From Mycolicibacterium pyrenivorans (lineage in GTDB: Bacteria; Actinomycetota; Actinomycetes; Mycobacteriales; Mycobacteriaceae), in assembly GCF_025821625.1 (NCBI RefSeq), contig NZ_JACKSH010000121.1, forward strand, positions 1 to 44,333: a DNA stretch of 44,333 nucleotides, in the 5' to 3' direction. The position numbers and the translations under genes are program-made. Each line of letters begins with the position of its first letter. Within the stretch, counting starts at the first letter, position 1. Positions 25,456-37,927 of the stretch are shown here, piece after piece. The notes under the pieces are model-generated. The model ran no database searches. It was not told the origin of the DNA and was given only the letters and a program-made list of their open reading frames with translations.

Positions 25456-26886
25456 TCACCGGGTGCGGGTCCGAGCGCCCCTCTTCTCCCGGACCCTGAC
25501 ATTGATCCGGATCGGGCTGCCCTCGAAGCCGAACGTCTCCCTCAGCTTGCGTTCCAGGAAACGGCGATAGCCGGCCTCTAGGAATCCACTGGTGAACAGC
25601 ACGAACGTCGGCGGCCGGGCGGTGGCCTGGGTGGCGAACAGGATCCTGGGCTGCTTGCCACCGCGAACCGGCGGCGGCGTCGCGGCGACGATCTCCTTGA
25701 AGAACGTGTTGAGCCGACCGGTCGAGATGCGCGAATCCCACGACGCCAGCGACGTCTCCAGCGCGGGTACCAGCTTCTGCACCGCGCGGCCCGTCTTGGC
25801 CGAGATGTTCACCCGCGGCGCCCATTGCACCTGAGCGAGCTGCAGATCGATCTCGCGGTCCAGCAGATACCGGCGGTCCTCGTCGACGAGGTCCCACTTG
25901 TTGAAGGCCAGCACCAGCGCCCGCCCCGCCTCGATGACCATCGTCAGGATCCGTTGATCCTGCTCGGTCAGCGGCTGCGACGCGTCGATGAGCACGACCG
26001 CCACCTCGGCGGAGTCGATGGCGCCGTGGGTGCGCACCGACGCGTAGAACTCGTGTCCGCTGGCCTGTCCGACCTTGCGGCGCAGACCTGCGGTGTCGAC
26101 GAACCGCCACAGCTTGCCGTCCATCTCGATGAGTGAGTCGACCGGGTCCACGGTGGTTCCCGCGACGTCGTGCACCACCGACCGCTCATCCCCGGCGAGC
26201 CGGTTGAGCAGCGAGGACTTGCCGACGTTGGGCTTACCGACCAGCGCCACCCGGCGCGGGCCGCCGGAACCGCCGCCCACTTCGGAGACCGTCGGCATCG
26301 CCTCGACGACGACGTCGAGCAGGTCGGCGACACCGCGGCCGTGCATTGCGCTGACCGAGTGCGGCTGCCCCAGGCCCAGCGACCACAGCGCGGCGGCATC
26401 GGCTTCACCACGCTCGGTGTCGACCTTGTTGGCGGCCAGGAACACCGGCTTCCCGGAGCGCTGCAGCAGCTTGGCTGCGGCCTCGTCGGCGGCCGTCGCC
26501 CCGACGATGGAGTCGACGACGAAGATGATCGCGTCGGCGGTGCGCATCGCCACCGACGCCTGCTCGGAGACGAGCTGCTGAAGACCCTTCGCGTCGGGCT
26601 CCCACCCGCCGGTGTCCTGGACGACGAACCGCTGCCCGGACCACAGCGCGTCGTAGGACACCCGGTCACGGGTCACCCCGGGAATGTCTTGCACCACCGC
26701 TTCGCGGCGGCCGAGGATCCGGTTGACGAGCGTGGACTTACCTACGTTGGGTCGCCCGACGACAGCCACCACCGGAGGTGGCGACGCCGCCTCCTCGATC
26801 GCCTCTGCTATGTCGTTTTCAGCGTCCTCGGCCCATTGCTCCCAGTCGCCCTCGTCGACCCATGTGCCGTCCGATTCGTCGGTCAT
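25456..26886 (-). CDS. der: Ribosome-assembly GTPase Der (EngA)
   Basis: Der has two GTPase domains in a row and a C-terminal KH-like domain and helps mature the 50S ribosomal subunit. Visible here are P-loops GRPNVGKST (about residue 44) and GKPNVGKSS (about 215), two DTxG motifs ([19 protein letters not shown]), NKVD and NKWD, and a basic tail ([12 protein letters not shown]). ATG 26886 gives 476 residues; an in-frame start at 26910 is only 4 bases after cmk and would add eight. An acidic N-terminal extension ([20 protein letters not shown]) is usual for mycobacteria. Last essential gene of the parA-to-der series. Confidence 0.96.
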   Translation of the reverse strand: MTDESDGTWVDEGDWEQWAEDAENDIAEAIEEAASPPPVVAVVGRPNVGKSTLVNRILGRREAVVQDIPGVTRDRVSYDALWSGQRFVVQDTGGWEPDAKGLQQLVSEQASVAMRTADAIIFVVDSIVGATAADEAAAKLLQRSGKPVFLAANKVDTERGEADAAALWSLGLGQPHSVSAMHGRGVADLLDVVVEAMPTVSEVGGGSGGPRRVALVGKPNVGKSSLLNRLAGDERSVVHDVAGTTVDPVDSLIEMDGKLWRFVDTAGLRRKVGQASGHEFYASVRTHGAIDSAEVAVVLIDASQPLTEQDQRILTMVIEAGRALVLAFNKWDLVDEDRRYLLDREIDLQLAQVQWAPRVNISAKTGRAVQKLVPALETSLASWDSRISTGRLNTFFKEIVAATPPPVRGGKQPRILFATQATARPPTFVLFTSGFLEAGYRRFLERKLRETFGFEGSPIRINVRVREKRGARTRTR

Positions 26887-26914
26887 CGGTGCCGTCTGCT
26901 CTTCGCGCAAGCGC

Positions 26915-27601
26915 TCATCGGGACGCCCCAGCTTTCTGTTCGACGAGCTCGGTCAGGTGAGCGATCACCTCGGTCAGGTTCATGTCACTGGTGTCCACGA
27001 CGATCGCGTCCTCGGCCGCCCGAAGCGGCGACACCGCGCGAGTGGAGTCCAGATGGTCACGGCGCCTGACGTCGGCGAGCACCCGGTCGTAGTCGTCGTT
27101 CAACCCGGCCGCGACGTTCTGGTCGTTGCGCCGCCGGGCCCGAACTTCCGGCGACGCGGTCAGGAAGACCTTCACATCGGCGTCGGGAAGGACGACGGTG
27201 CCGATGTCGCGGCCCTCGACCAGCACGTTTCCGGGGCCTTGCGCCAGCGCGCGTTGCAGGGCGACCAGCCGGGTCCGCACCGCGGGGACCGCCGACACCG
27301 CCGACACCGCCTTGGTGACGGCGTCGCCGCGAATCTCCCTGGACACGTCCTCGCCGGCCAGATATGCACGGTCCTCGGTGGGGTCGTGGCCCACCGCCAA
27401 CTCGATGCCGTCGACGGCGGCGCTGATGGCTGCCGCGTCGGCGAGGTCGATGCCGCCGCGCAGCACCCCGAGTGTGACGATGCGGTACATCGCGCCGGTG
27501 TCCAGGTACCTCGCACCCAGGCTTCCCGCCAAACCCCTTGCCACCGAGGACTTTCCGGTCCCCGCGGGGCCGTCGATCGCCACCACCAGTGAACGGCTCA
27601 C
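26915..27601 (-). CDS. cmk: Cytidylate kinase
   Basis: CMK phosphorylates CMP and dCMP to the diphosphates with ATP. The 228-residue protein has the P-loop [11 protein letters not shown] at residue 9, the nucleotide-binding stretch [11 protein letters not shown] and [20 protein letters not shown] before the lid (RARRRNDQN). The GTG start at 27601 overlaps the stop of the upstream pseudouridine synthase (GTGA). In pathway terms it supplies pyrimidine nucleotides, as does pyrG further up the chromosome. Confidence 0.96.
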   Translation of the reverse strand: MSRSLVVAIDGPAGTGKSSVARGLAGSLGARYLDTGAMYRIVTLGVLRGGIDLADAAAISAAVDGIELAVGHDPTEDRAYLAGEDVSREIRGDAVTKAVSAVSAVPAVRTRLVALQRALAQGPGNVLVEGRDIGTVVLPDADVKVFLTASPEVRARRRNDQNVAAGLNDDYDRVLADVRRRDHLDSTRAVSPLRAAEDAIVVDTSDMNLTEVIAHLTELVEQKAGASR

Positions 27602-28347
27602 AGACCCACCGCCTTGTACAGTTCGCCGATCTCCTTCTGAGTCAGCACCCGGATGCTGCCCGGCCGCTGATCACCGAGTGAGACCGAGCCGATGTCGGTG
27701 CGGACCAACTCCTGCACCGGAAAGCCGACCTCGGCCAGCAGCCTGCGCACGATGCGTTTGCGGCCCTCGTGCAGCGTCACCCGCACCAGCGACTTGCCCG
27801 GTACGGAATCCACGAGCGCGAAATCGTCGACACGCACCGGTCCGTCGTCGAGTTCGATCCCGTCGCGCAACTTGCGACCCAGACCGCGCGGCACACTGCC
27901 GTCGACAGTCGCCAGGTAGGTCTTGGGCACCTCGTAGGACGGGTGCATCAACCGGTGCGCGAGTTCGCCGTCGTTGGTCAGCAGCAGCAGCCCTTCGGTG
28001 TCGGCGTCAAGGCGTCCGACGTGAAACAGCTTCTTGTTGCCGCGGACCCGATGCTCCACCAGGTCGCCGACACACGGCCGCCCCCGGTCGTCGGACATCG
28101 TCGAGTGCATCCCCAGCGGCTTGTTGATGGCCAGGTGCACCAGCGTGTCGTCGTGGGTGACCCTGACCCCGTCGACCCGGATCACCGACACCGCGGGGTC
28201 CACCCGGGTGCCCATCTCGGTGACCACCATGTCGTCCACCTCGACGCGGCCGTCGCGGATCATCTTCTCGGCGACCCGGCGGGAGGCAATCCCCGCCTGC
28301 GACAACACTTTCTGCAGCCTCACACCTTCATCGTCAGCCATCGTCAC
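27598..28347 (-). CDS. RsuA/RluB-family rRNA pseudouridine synthase
   Basis: Residues about 8-60 are an S4 RNA-binding domain ([20 protein letters not shown]). The catalytic domain follows with the active-site Asp in [20 protein letters not shown] and the conserved [16 protein letters not shown] block. It should convert a uridine of ribosomal RNA (23S, by likeness to RluB) to pseudouridine. The start GTG 28347 overlaps the scpB stop; ATG 28341 is equally possible. The exact rRNA position cannot be told from sequence. Confidence 0.93.
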   Translation of the reverse strand: MTMADDEGVRLQKVLSQAGIASRRVAEKMIRDGRVEVDDMVVTEMGTRVDPAVSVIRVDGVRVTHDDTLVHLAINKPLGMHSTMSDDRGRPCVGDLVEHRVRGNKKLFHVGRLDADTEGLLLLTNDGELAHRLMHPSYEVPKTYLATVDGSVPRGLGRKLRDGIELDDGPVRVDDFALVDSVPGKSLVRVTLHEGRKRIVRRLLAEVGFPVQELVRTDIGSVSLGDQRPGSIRVLTQKEIGELYKAVGL

Positions 28348-29042
28348 TCCCGGTCCACGTCGAAGGACAGCGCCGCCTCGGGGGTGGGAGCACCGTTGAG
28401 TTTCATGAAACGTAGCTCTTCGCTGAGGGTTTCACTGAGGTCGTCGATCACGTCGACGTCGGGGAGCAGCGGCGCGATGTCGGGGAGGTCGGTCAGGGAT
28501 GTCAGGCCGAGCCGCTCCAGGAACAACTCCGTGGTCGCGAACGTCACTGCGCCGGAGTCGGCGTCGGTGCCGGCCTCGGTGATCAGCCCGCGCGCCAACA
28601 GCGTGCGCATCACCGCATCGACGTTGACGCCCCGCACCGCGCTCACCCGGGCCCGGGTCACGGGTTGGCGATAGGCGACCACGGCCAGCGTCTCCAGGGC
28701 CGCGCGGGTAAGTTTCGAGCGGGCACCGTCGAGCAGCAGCTTCTCCACGTACGGCGCGAACTTCGCACGCGTGTACATCCGCCACCCGCCACCGGCCTCG
28801 CGCAGTTCGATGCCGCTGTCGCGGGCCGTGAACTCGGCTGCCATGGCATGCAGGGTGTCGGCCACCCGCGACGGGGGCTGATCGGTCGCCGACGCCAGCG
28901 CGTCGACGGTGACGGGGGTGTCGACTACGAGTAACAGCGCCTCGAGCACCGAGCGCAGTTCGGCGTCGTCCAGTTCGGGGGCGACGTCGTCGTCGGTGTC
29001 GATCGGGGGCTCCGTCGAATTGTCTGCGATTTCGTCAGTCAT
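28344..29042 (-). CDS. scpB: Segregation and condensation protein B
   Basis: ScpB forms the SMC-ScpA-ScpB complex that compacts and separates sister chromosomes. The 232-residue protein starts with an acidic segment (DTDDDVAPELDDAELRSVLE) and contains two winged helices; GARSKLTRAALETLAVVAYR and QPVTRARVSAVRGVNVDAVM are the family hallmark. It lies nine bases after scpA and overlaps the next gene by four. Confidence 0.96.
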   Translation of the reverse strand: MTDEIADNSTEPPIDTDDDVAPELDDAELRSVLEALLLVVDTPVTVDALASATDQPPSRVADTLHAMAAEFTARDSGIELREAGGGWRMYTRAKFAPYVEKLLLDGARSKLTRAALETLAVVAYRQPVTRARVSAVRGVNVDAVMRTLLARGLITEAGTDADSGAVTFATTELFLERLGLTSLTDLPDIAPLLPDVDVIDDLSETLSEELRFMKLNGAPTPEAALSFDVDRE

Positions 29043-29051
29043 CTGTCTTGT

Positions 29052-29888
29052 CTATTCCGCGTCGGCGGTTGCCAGTTGTTGGCTGTTCGGCCGCTCTCCG
29101 GTCCACGAAATCTGGAGCACACCAAGCGGTTCTGATTGGTCGAATGCTACCGCCCTGGCTCGGTACAGTTCGAGCAGCGCCAGGAAGCGGCCCACGATCT
29201 CCATCGGCACATCGCAGTCAGCTACCAGGTCGGAGAACGACGCCCACTGTCCCACGCCGCGGCCTTCGAGCTGCGACATCAGGTTCGCCGCCTGTTCGGG
29301 CACCGACACAGACACCTGGTGCAGGTGGTCGGTGCCCACCGTCGGCACCGGCCGCGGGGTGAACGCCGCGGCTGCGATCTGCGCGAACCGGTCGGCATCC
29401 ACACCGAGCATCACCTCCGGCAGCAGGTCTTCGTAGCGGTCCTCGAGTGCCACCGCCCTCGGATAGCTGCGCAGCGCCGCGGCCTCCAGCTCGGCGAACA
29501 TCACCGCGACGTGCTTGAACGCCCGGTACTGCAGCAACCTGGCGAACAGCAGGTCGCGCACCTCGAGCAGCGCCAGATCCTCCTCGTCGTGGACCTCACC
29601 GGCGGGCAGCAGCCGCGCGGCCTTGAGGTCGAGCAACGTCGCCGCGACCACCAGGAACGACGTGGTCTCGTCGAGCTCGAGCAGCGGTCCGATGGCCTTG
29701 GTGTAGGCGATGAACTCGTCGGTGACCGTGTGCAACGCCACCTCGGTGACGTCGAGCCGGTGGCCGAAGATCAGCTGCAGCAGCAGGTCGAACGGACCCT
29801 CGAAATTGCTCAGGCGGACCTGGAAGCCGGCCTGGGGGGACGCTGCTGCCTCGTCTGGGGCCGTTCCGGTGTCGGGCGTCTCGCTCAC
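29052..29888 (-). CDS. scpA: Segregation and condensation protein A
   Basis: This is the kleisin subunit that bridges the SMC heads. The 278-residue protein carries the diagnostic start QVRLSNFEGPFDLLLQLIFG, the block VAATLLDLKAARLLPAGEV and a C-terminal winged helix (FLALLELYRARAVAFDQSEP). The GTG start at 29888 overlaps the parA stop by four bases. A parA-scpA-scpB order is conserved across mycobacteria. Confidence 0.96.
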   Translation of the reverse strand: MSETPDTGTAPDEAAASPQAGFQVRLSNFEGPFDLLLQLIFGHRLDVTEVALHTVTDEFIAYTKAIGPLLELDETTSFLVVAATLLDLKAARLLPAGEVHDEEDLALLEVRDLLFARLLQYRAFKHVAVMFAELEAAALRSYPRAVALEDRYEDLLPEVMLGVDADRFAQIAAAAFTPRPVPTVGTDHLHQVSVSVPEQAANLMSQLEGRGVGQWASFSDLVADCDVPMEIVGRFLALLELYRARAVAFDQSEPLGVLQISWTGERPNSQQLATADAE

Positions 29889-30748
29889 GCGCCGAACCGG
29901 TCGATGACCTCACGCGCCAGCGCCCGATATGCTTCGGCGCCAGCTGATTTCGGCGCCCAGGTGGTGATGGGCTCACCGGCCACGCTGGTCTCGGGGAATC
30001 TGACGGTGCGGGTGATGACGGTGTCGAACACCAGGTCACCGAACCGCTCAACCACCCTTGCCATCACCTCACGGGAGTTCACGGTGCGCGGGTCGTAGCG
30101 GGTGATCAGGATCCCGCTGATCGACAGCTTCGGGTTCAGCCGGTCGTGCACTTTCTCCACGGTGTCGGTCAGCAGCGCCAGGCCGCGCAGCGAGAAGTAC
30201 TCGCACTCGGTGGGGATGATCACACTGTCGCTGCAGGCCAACCCGTTGACGGTCAGCAGCCCCAGCGACGGCTGGCAGTCGATCAGCACGTAGTCATAGC
30301 GGTCGAGCACCGGGTACAGCGCCCGGGCCAGCGATTGCTCCCTGCCGACCTCGTTGACCAGCTGGATCTCCGCGGCCGACAGGTCGATGTTGCTCGGCAC
30401 CAGGTCCATACCCGGCACCCTGGTGCTCTGCAGCACCTCGTCGATGGACACCCGCGGTTCGACCAGCAGGTTGTGCACGGTGTTGTCGAGTTCGTAGTGC
30501 GGCACGCCGAGGCCCGCCGACAACGCGCCCTGCGGATCGAGGTCGACCAGCAGCACCCGCCTGCCGTACTCGGCGAGGGCGGCGCCCAGGTTGATCGTCG
30601 AGGTCGTCTTGCCGACGCCGCCCTTCTGGTTGCACATCGCCACGACCTTGGCCGGGCCGTGCGTGGATCGGGGCCTGGGCTCGGGCGTCGGCCGAGGCAG
30701 GCGGCCGGTCAAGCCGGGGGTGGGCTCGGTGCCCGTGTCGTCGGTCAT
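29885..30748 (-). CDS. ParA/Soj-family ATPase
   Basis: A Walker-type ATPase of the chromosome-partition family. From ATG 30748 it has 287 residues; a start at 30772 is possible. The deviant Walker A, CNQKGGVGKTTS, sits near residue 40, then VLLVDLDPQGALSAGLGV and the Walker B YDYVLIDCQPSLGLLT. The Pro-rich leader (GRLPRPTPEPRPRS) is species-variable. No parB or parS lies beside it, so it is the second, SMC-linked ParA of mycobacteria, not the origin-proximal partition ATPase. Confidence 0.93.
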   Translation of the reverse strand: MTDDTGTEPTPGLTGRLPRPTPEPRPRSTHGPAKVVAMCNQKGGVGKTTSTINLGAALAEYGRRVLLVDLDPQGALSAGLGVPHYELDNTVHNLLVEPRVSIDEVLQSTRVPGMDLVPSNIDLSAAEIQLVNEVGREQSLARALYPVLDRYDYVLIDCQPSLGLLTVNGLACSDSVIIPTECEYFSLRGLALLTDTVEKVHDRLNPKLSISGILITRYDPRTVNSREVMARVVERFGDLVFDTVITRTVRFPETSVAGEPITTWAPKSAGAEAYRALAREVIDRFGA

Positions 30749-30951
30749 CCCAGACCTTGGCCGGTCAGGCAACCCACAGGCTTGGCAGACATCCGGGCAA
30801 GTTTAACGGGGTGTGTCGTACTGGTCTGGCAGACCCGCAGGCAATATCGCAGCCGGACTGTGCCGAGATTGCGGTCAGTGAGGCAGATGGGCGGAAAATG
30901 CGCTATGGATGCACCCTCGTCGACGGCTCGAGGGCTCCTACGCTGGATGGC

Positions 30952-31704
30952 ATGAGCCTCAAACAGCGGTTGCCCTTCCTGCGGTGGTCGACGTGGCGTC
31001 TCGCGCTGGGCATGCCGTCGTTCCAGCGAACCGGTCAGATCGGCGACGGTCGGGAGGCCGCCTGCGCCGAGTATGTGGAGACCCACGCCCGCCGCGGGGA
31101 CGTCGACGACGTGCTCGCCGCTATCGACACCTTCGCCTATGAGAAGGCGATGCTGGTCAACGTCGGCGACGAGAAGGGCCGACTGCTGGACGCGGCCGTG
31201 CGCCGCGCCGCACCGGGCCTGGTGCTCGAGCTCGGGACGTACTGCGGCTACAGCGCGCTGCGGATCGCCCGAGCAGCACCCTCGGCGCGGGTGTGCTCCA
31301 TCGAGTTCTCCGCCGCCAACGCCGAAGTAGCGCGGCGCATCTGGGCGCATGCCGGCGTCGCAGATCAGATCACCTGCGTGGTCGGCACCCTCGGCGACGG
31401 CGGCCGGACGCTCGACGCCCTTGCCGCCGAACACGGCTTCACCCCGGGGAGCCTGGACCTGCTATTCATCGACCACGACAAACGCGCCTACCTGTCCGAC
31501 CTGCAGAGCGTCCTGGACCGGGGATGGCTGCACCGCGGGTCGATCGTGGTCGCCGACAACGTCCTGGTGCCGGGCGCGCCGAAGTATCGCGCCTACATGC
31601 GCGAGCACCAGGGCACGACGTGGGACACCGTCGAGCACAAGACCCACGTCGAGTACCAGTCCCTGATGCCGGATCTGGTGCTGGAATCGGAGTACCTGGG
31701 CTGA
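30952..31704 (+). CDS. Class I SAM-dependent O-methyltransferase (catechol-type)
   Basis: From ATG 30952 the protein has 250 residues. It carries the SAM-binding motif LVLELGTYCGYSALRIA, an acidic residue for ribose binding in VCSIEFSAANAEVARR, and metal-ligand type residues in LLFIDHDKRAYLSDL and IVVADNVLVPGAP, as in catechol O-methyltransferases. Such enzymes methylate a hydroxyl of a catechol using a divalent metal. It resembles Rv1703c by position and size. It lies between the parA and xerD operons in opposite orientation. An upstream in-frame extension to 30757 crosses the parA promoter and is rejected. Confidence 0.88.
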   Translation: MSLKQRLPFLRWSTWRLALGMPSFQRTGQIGDGREAACAEYVETHARRGDVDDVLAAIDTFAYEKAMLVNVGDEKGRLLDAAVRRAAPGLVLELGTYCGYSALRIARAAPSARVCSIEFSAANAEVARRIWAHAGVADQITCVVGTLGDGGRTLDALAAEHGFTPGSLDLLFIDHDKRAYLSDLQSVLDRGWLHRGSIVVADNVLVPGAPKYRAYMREHQGTTWDTVEHKTHVEYQSLMPDLVLESEYLG

Positions 31705-31769
31705 CGACTACCGCTAAATCGTCGAACTCCTCAACGCGGCTCGTCCCTCGCCGCTTGATCGTCGTTCGA

Positions 31770-32725
31770 CTACCGCGCCCGCGGGTGCGCGCCGGCCCAC
31801 ACCTCGCGCAGCGCGTTCACGGTGACCATGGTGTAGATCTGCGTGGTGGTCACCGACGCGTGCCCGAGCAGCTCCTGCACGACGCGGACGTCGGCGCCGC
31901 CGTCGAGAAGGTGGGTCGCGAAGGAGTGCCGCAGCACGTGCGGGGACACCGTCGCGGTGATGCCCGCGCGTTCGGCGGCGTCCTGCAGCACCTGCCAGGC
32001 GCTCTGCCGCGACAGCCGACCGCCGCGGGCGTTGAGGAAGATAGCGGGTGTGCCCCTGCCGCGCCTGGCCAGGTCGGGACGCCCGCGCACCAGGTAGGCG
32101 TCGAGCGCGCTGACCGCGGGACGGCCGACCGGGACGAGCCGCTGCTTGCCGCCCTTGCCGCGCAGCAGCACCGAACGCGCCTGGGTGTCGACGTCGTCGA
32201 GGTCGAGTCCGACGGCCTCGGAGATTCTGGCGCCGGTCGAGTAGAGCAGTTCCAGCAGCGCGCGGTTGCGCAGCGTCAACGGGCCGTCTGTCTCGCTGTC
32301 GCCGCCGGCACCGTCGAGCAGCGCCAGCACCTCGTCGAGGCTCAGGCTCTTGGGCAGCCGCCGGGTCGGTGTCGGCGGCTTCACCTCGCGGGCGACGTCG
32401 ATGGTGGCAATCCCCTCGGCGGCCGCGAACCGGTGCAGCCCGCGCACGGCGATCAGCGCCCTGGCCGCCGAGACCGCCGACAGCGGCACCACCCCGTTCT
32501 CGGGGTCTCCGCGGCGCAGTGACACCAGGAACTCGCTGACATCGGCCTCGGCCACCTTCGCCAGGTCGTCGACCCCGCGTGAGGTCAGGTGCTCGGCGTA
32601 GCGCCGCAGGTCCCTGCGGTAGGAGCTCAGCGTGTTGGCCGCCACCCCCCGCTCGATCGCCAGGTGGTCGAGGTACCCCTGGAACTGGTCGTCGAGGGAG
32701 GCGCCGACAAACAGCGACGTGTCGG

Positions 32726-32729
<4 letters not shown>
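31770..32729 (-). CDS. xerD: Tyrosine recombinase XerD
   Basis: XerD acts with XerC at dif to resolve chromosome dimers. The 319-residue protein (GTG 32729, overlapping the Nudix stop as GTGA) has the N-terminal SAM-like domain ([20 protein letters not shown]) and the catalytic set R in [14 protein letters not shown] in [12 protein letters not shown]-x-x-R in [14 protein letters not shown] in [11 protein letters not shown] and the nucleophile in QIYTMV. It belongs to the core chromosome and is unrelated to the element integrase at 17.7 kb. Confidence 0.96.
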
Positions 32730-35177
<2,448 letters not shown>

Positions 35178-35223
35178 TCATCGAGATCGAGTCCGGTTGG
35201 GGCCTGCCGACCCACGGAATCTC

Positions 35224-35229
35224 ACCCTA
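35224..35229 (-). promoter_or_regulatory. Candidate -10 element of pyrG
   Basis: TAGGGT on the minus strand, 92 bases before the pyrG start, fits the mycobacterial TANNNT -10 pattern. The -35 region is unclear. The 148-bp gap between steB and pyrG holds no other obvious signal except a GTGTCG triplet repeat. Confidence 0.35.
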
Positions 35230-35280
35230 ACACCGACACCGACACCGCGTTGTTGACACGCGGGTGCGTCGCCGGCGGGG

Positions 35281-36222
35281 CTACTGCGCCACGGTGACGG
35301 CGGTCGCTCCCTGGCCGATGCCGAACTGTCCGGGCTTGCCGCCGTTGATCAGGTCACTGAGCGCCAGCACCGAGGTGATCCGCCCGGATTCGCTGGAGAC
35401 GTCGTCGACGGTGCTGACGACGCTGTTCAGCGCGGCGTCCGACCTGGTCACCGCGACAGCGGCGGTCCCGGACGCCGATCCGTCGCGCCCGGCGAGGACC
35501 GTGCCCGCGCCGTGCGGCGCGAGGCCGGCCGCGAACCGGGCGACGGTGGCGCCCTGGTTTCCCGCGTCGTCACCCAGCGCACCGCCGGTCACGACGAGCG
35601 CGGTGTTCGCGGCGCCGATGCGCTCGGTGCCGTACGTCACGAAACCGGTGTCCCGCAGCGCGGCGAGCACGGTTTCGCGCTGCGTGTCGTCGACCGGCGT
35701 CACCTTGGGGTCGCGGTTGACCAGCAACGCGATGCCCAGCAGGTCGCCTGCCTGCGAGCCCTGATCGACGGAGCCGGTGTTCAGCTGCGCGCCCGCGGGC
35801 ACGATCGGCGAGTTGACCACCGACAGCAGCTTCTCCGCGGAGTTGGCGTCGACGAACTCCTGGGTCAGACCCACGGTGCCTGTCACCCGCCCGCCGGCCT
35901 GCTCCACCACGCGGGTCAGTCCTTCGACGTCGCTGTCGGCGGCGTCGGGTGTGGCGAACAGCACCACGGTTTTCTCCGCGAGGCTGGCGCGCAGAATGCG
36001 CGGCGCCATCTGCGCGTTGAAATCCCCTGCAGCGCTGAGCTTCTCGTTGAGGGCGTTCTTGTCGTCGGTCAGGGTGTCGATCTGCTTCTGCATCTCGTTC
36101 TTGTCGTCACGCAGACCGGTGAGCACGGTGTTGGACAGCAGCCCCGAGCCGAGGGCGACGCCGATGGCCAGCGCGAGGAACACCGCGGCGAGCGAGATGG
36201 CATGCGAACGCAGCGAGATCAC
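35281..36222 (-). CDS. mctB: SteB / MctB copper-transport and envelope protein
   Basis: This 313-residue protein from GTG 36222 has one N-terminal membrane anchor (HAISLAAVFLALAIGVALGS), then a coiled coil (RDDKNEMQKQIDTLTDDKNA) and a large exported domain. It corresponds to Rv1698, described as the outer-membrane-associated copper protein MctB; in corynebacteria the counterpart SteB pairs with SteA in cell separation. The start lies 12 bp after steA, so the two are one operon. A long in-frame extension upstream overlaps steA and is a shadow. Confidence 0.9.
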   Translation of the reverse strand: MISLRSHAISLAAVFLALAIGVALGSGLLSNTVLTGLRDDKNEMQKQIDTLTDDKNALNEKLSAAGDFNAQMAPRILRASLAEKTVVLFATPDAADSDVEGLTRVVEQAGGRVTGTVGLTQEFVDANSAEKLLSVVNSPIVPAGAQLNTGSVDQGSQAGDLLGIALLVNRDPKVTPVDDTQRETVLAALRDTGFVTYGTERIGAANTALVVTGGALGDDAGNQGATVARFAAGLAPHGAGTVLAGRDGSASGTAAVAVTRSDAALNSVVSTVDDVSSESGRITSVLALSDLINGGKPGQFGIGQGATAVTVAQ

Positions 36223-36233
36223 GTCATCACCTT

Positions 36234-37418
36234 CTACGAGACCAGGCCCTGAACCCAGAGAGTGAACCGGTTCCAGTACTCGACGACCCACTCCAGCACC
36301 GCGGCGTCGGCGCGCGACACCCACAGTGCGGCGATGACCGCGATCAGCATCGCCATCACCAACAGCGCGATCGCGCCGCCGGACACCCGGCTGCGGTACA
36401 GCGTGGCAACGGCTTTGGCGTCGACGAGCTTCTCGCCGACCTTGAGGCGGGTCAGGAACGTCGACGGGTTGCTGCGCTGGCGCGTGCGATCGAAGAACTC
36501 CTCGATGCTCGCGGTGTGGCCCACGGTGACGATCAGCGATGCGCCGTGGTGATCGCACAGCAGCAGCGCCAGGTCGGCGGCCGAACCGGCGGCGGGAAAC
36601 GTCATCGCGCCCACGCCGAGATCCTGGATGCGCTCGAGTCCGGCGGCGTGGCCGTCGGCGTCGGCGGGCAACACCACCTGGGCACCGCAGCGCAGCACCT
36701 CGGTGCTGATCTTGTCCGGGTCGCCGACGATCAACGCCGGACGGTAGCCGGCCTTGCGCAGGATGTCGGCTCCGGCCCCGACTCCCACCAGAACTGGTTG
36801 GTACTCCTTGATGAAGGGTTTGAGCGCCTTCAGGTCGGCCGCGGCGTGGTCCTCCTCGGCCACGATGACGACGTGACGGTGGTTCATGTCGACGTCGATG
36901 TCGGGGATGCCGATGCCGTCGATCAGCAGCGGACTCTCGCTGCGGATGAACTCGATGGTGTTCCCGGCGAACGCCTCGAGATGCGCGACGAGGCCGCCCT
37001 TGGCTTCCTGCATCAACTCGTGGATCTCGGCGTCGGTGCGCTCGGTGCCGAGGATCAGCCTGCGGTCACCGGAGTAGACGCCGCCTTCGTTGATCCGGAC
37101 GCGGGCACCGTCCTTGACCTTCTTGAAGACCTCGGGACCGGTGTCGTCGACGAGCATGATGCCGTTGGCGACCAGGACCTCGGGGCCCAGGTTGGGGTAC
37201 CGCCCCGAGATCGACGACGACGCGTTCACGACCGCGGCGACTTCGGCCTCGACGAGAGCGTCCGCGGTGACCCGGTCGAGATCCTGCGCGTCGAGCACGA
37301 CGATGTCGCCGGGAGTGAGCCGCCGCAGTAGGCGGTCGATGTCGCGGTCAACTCGGGCGGTGCCGGTGATACCCGGCCGTGAGCTGGCATTACGGGACAG
37401 CAGCGCTGACATCTTCAT
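36234..37418 (-). CDS. steA: Cytokinetic-ring protein SteA
   Basis: A 394-residue protein (Rv1697 equivalent). The middle (LILGTERTDAEIHELMQEAK; PVLVGVGAGADILRKAGYRP; ALIVGDPDKIS) has the fold of thiamin pyrophosphokinase-like domains. Near the C-terminus is a single membrane helix (GGAIALLVMAMLIAVIAALW) followed by a short Trp-rich tail. In corynebacteria SteA is at the division ring and governs cell separation with SteB. The start codon is ATG 37418. Confidence 0.9.
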   Translation of the reverse strand: MKMSALLSRNASSRPGITGTARVDRDIDRLLRRLTPGDIVVLDAQDLDRVTADALVEAEVAAVVNASSSISGRYPNLGPEVLVANGIMLVDDTGPEVFKKVKDGARVRINEGGVYSGDRRLILGTERTDAEIHELMQEAKGGLVAHLEAFAGNTIEFIRSESPLLIDGIGIPDIDVDMNHRHVVIVAEEDHAAADLKALKPFIKEYQPVLVGVGAGADILRKAGYRPALIVGDPDKISTEVLRCGAQVVLPADADGHAAGLERIQDLGVGAMTFPAAGSAADLALLLCDHHGASLIVTVGHTASIEEFFDRTRQRSNPSTFLTRLKVGEKLVDAKAVATLYRSRVSGGAIALLVMAMLIAVIAALWVSRADAAVLEWVVEYWNRFTLWVQGLVS

Positions 37419-37511
37419 GGAGCCGATTCTGTCCAGGAACCTCAGTCATCCGTTGGAGGCGCGCCGTAACACCAGCCCCATTAGTTACTTCTTTTCACAT
37501 CTGTCACAGGC

Positions 37512-37895
37512 TCAGGAGGCCTGCGGCTCGAACAGTTCGATCGGATTGCCGGACGGGTCGACGGCGAGCGCCTGCCGACCGCCCCGCCCGTCGACGATGT
37601 CTCCGCGGAAGCCGACTCCCCCGCTGCGGAGCGCGTCGACGGTGGCGTCGAGGTCCTCGACCTCCATCTGGAACCTGTTCCATCCCCCGGGTTCCGGTCG
37701 TCGCCCGTCGGACAGCCGCCTCCCTGCGCCGCCGCCGCCATCCGGCGCGTTGAGCAACAGACGTAACCCGCCACTGCGGAGCATGGCGAAGCCCGGTCCG
37801 GGTCTCATGACCAGTTCGAACCGAAGGTTGCGGGTGTAGAACTCGACGGCTTCGTCGACATCGTCCACGATGTACCGAACGCTGAAAGTGGTCAT
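37512..37895 (-). CDS. Glyoxalase/VOC-family protein
   Basis: This 127-residue protein has two betaalphabetabetabeta repeats of the vicinal-oxygen-chelate fold: FSVRYIVDDVDEAVEFYTRN at the start and FQMEVEDLDATVDALRSGGV in the second half, ending AVDPSGNPIELFEPQAS with the usual metal-ligand Glu. The substrate is unknown; relatives are lyases, dioxygenases or drug-binding proteins. It is divergent from a TetR regulator 81 bp away, which most likely controls it. Confidence 0.88.
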   Translation of the reverse strand: MTTFSVRYIVDDVDEAVEFYTRNLRFELVMRPGPGFAMLRSGGLRLLLNAPDGGGGAGRRLSDGRRPEPGGWNRFQMEVEDLDATVDALRSGGVGFRGDIVDGRGGRQALAVDPSGNPIELFEPQAS

Positions 37896-37916
37896 AACTG
37901 CACCTCCTGGCAGTTA
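37895..37916 (-). promoter_or_regulatory. Ribosome site displayed in a hairpin loop before the VOC gene
   Basis: On the minus strand TAACTGC-CAGGAGGT-GCAGTTA forms a perfect 7-bp stem whose 8-base loop is exactly the AGGAGGT ribosome site; the stem ends at the ATG. This may tune translation, or the repeat may serve as a DNA operator. Confidence 0.5.
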
Positions 37917-37927
37917 CGATACACTTG

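Noticed and set aside
27290..27320. Tandem CCGACACCG repeat in cmk
   Set aside because: It encodes the in-frame AVSAVSAV stretch of cytidylate kinase and needs no other explanation.
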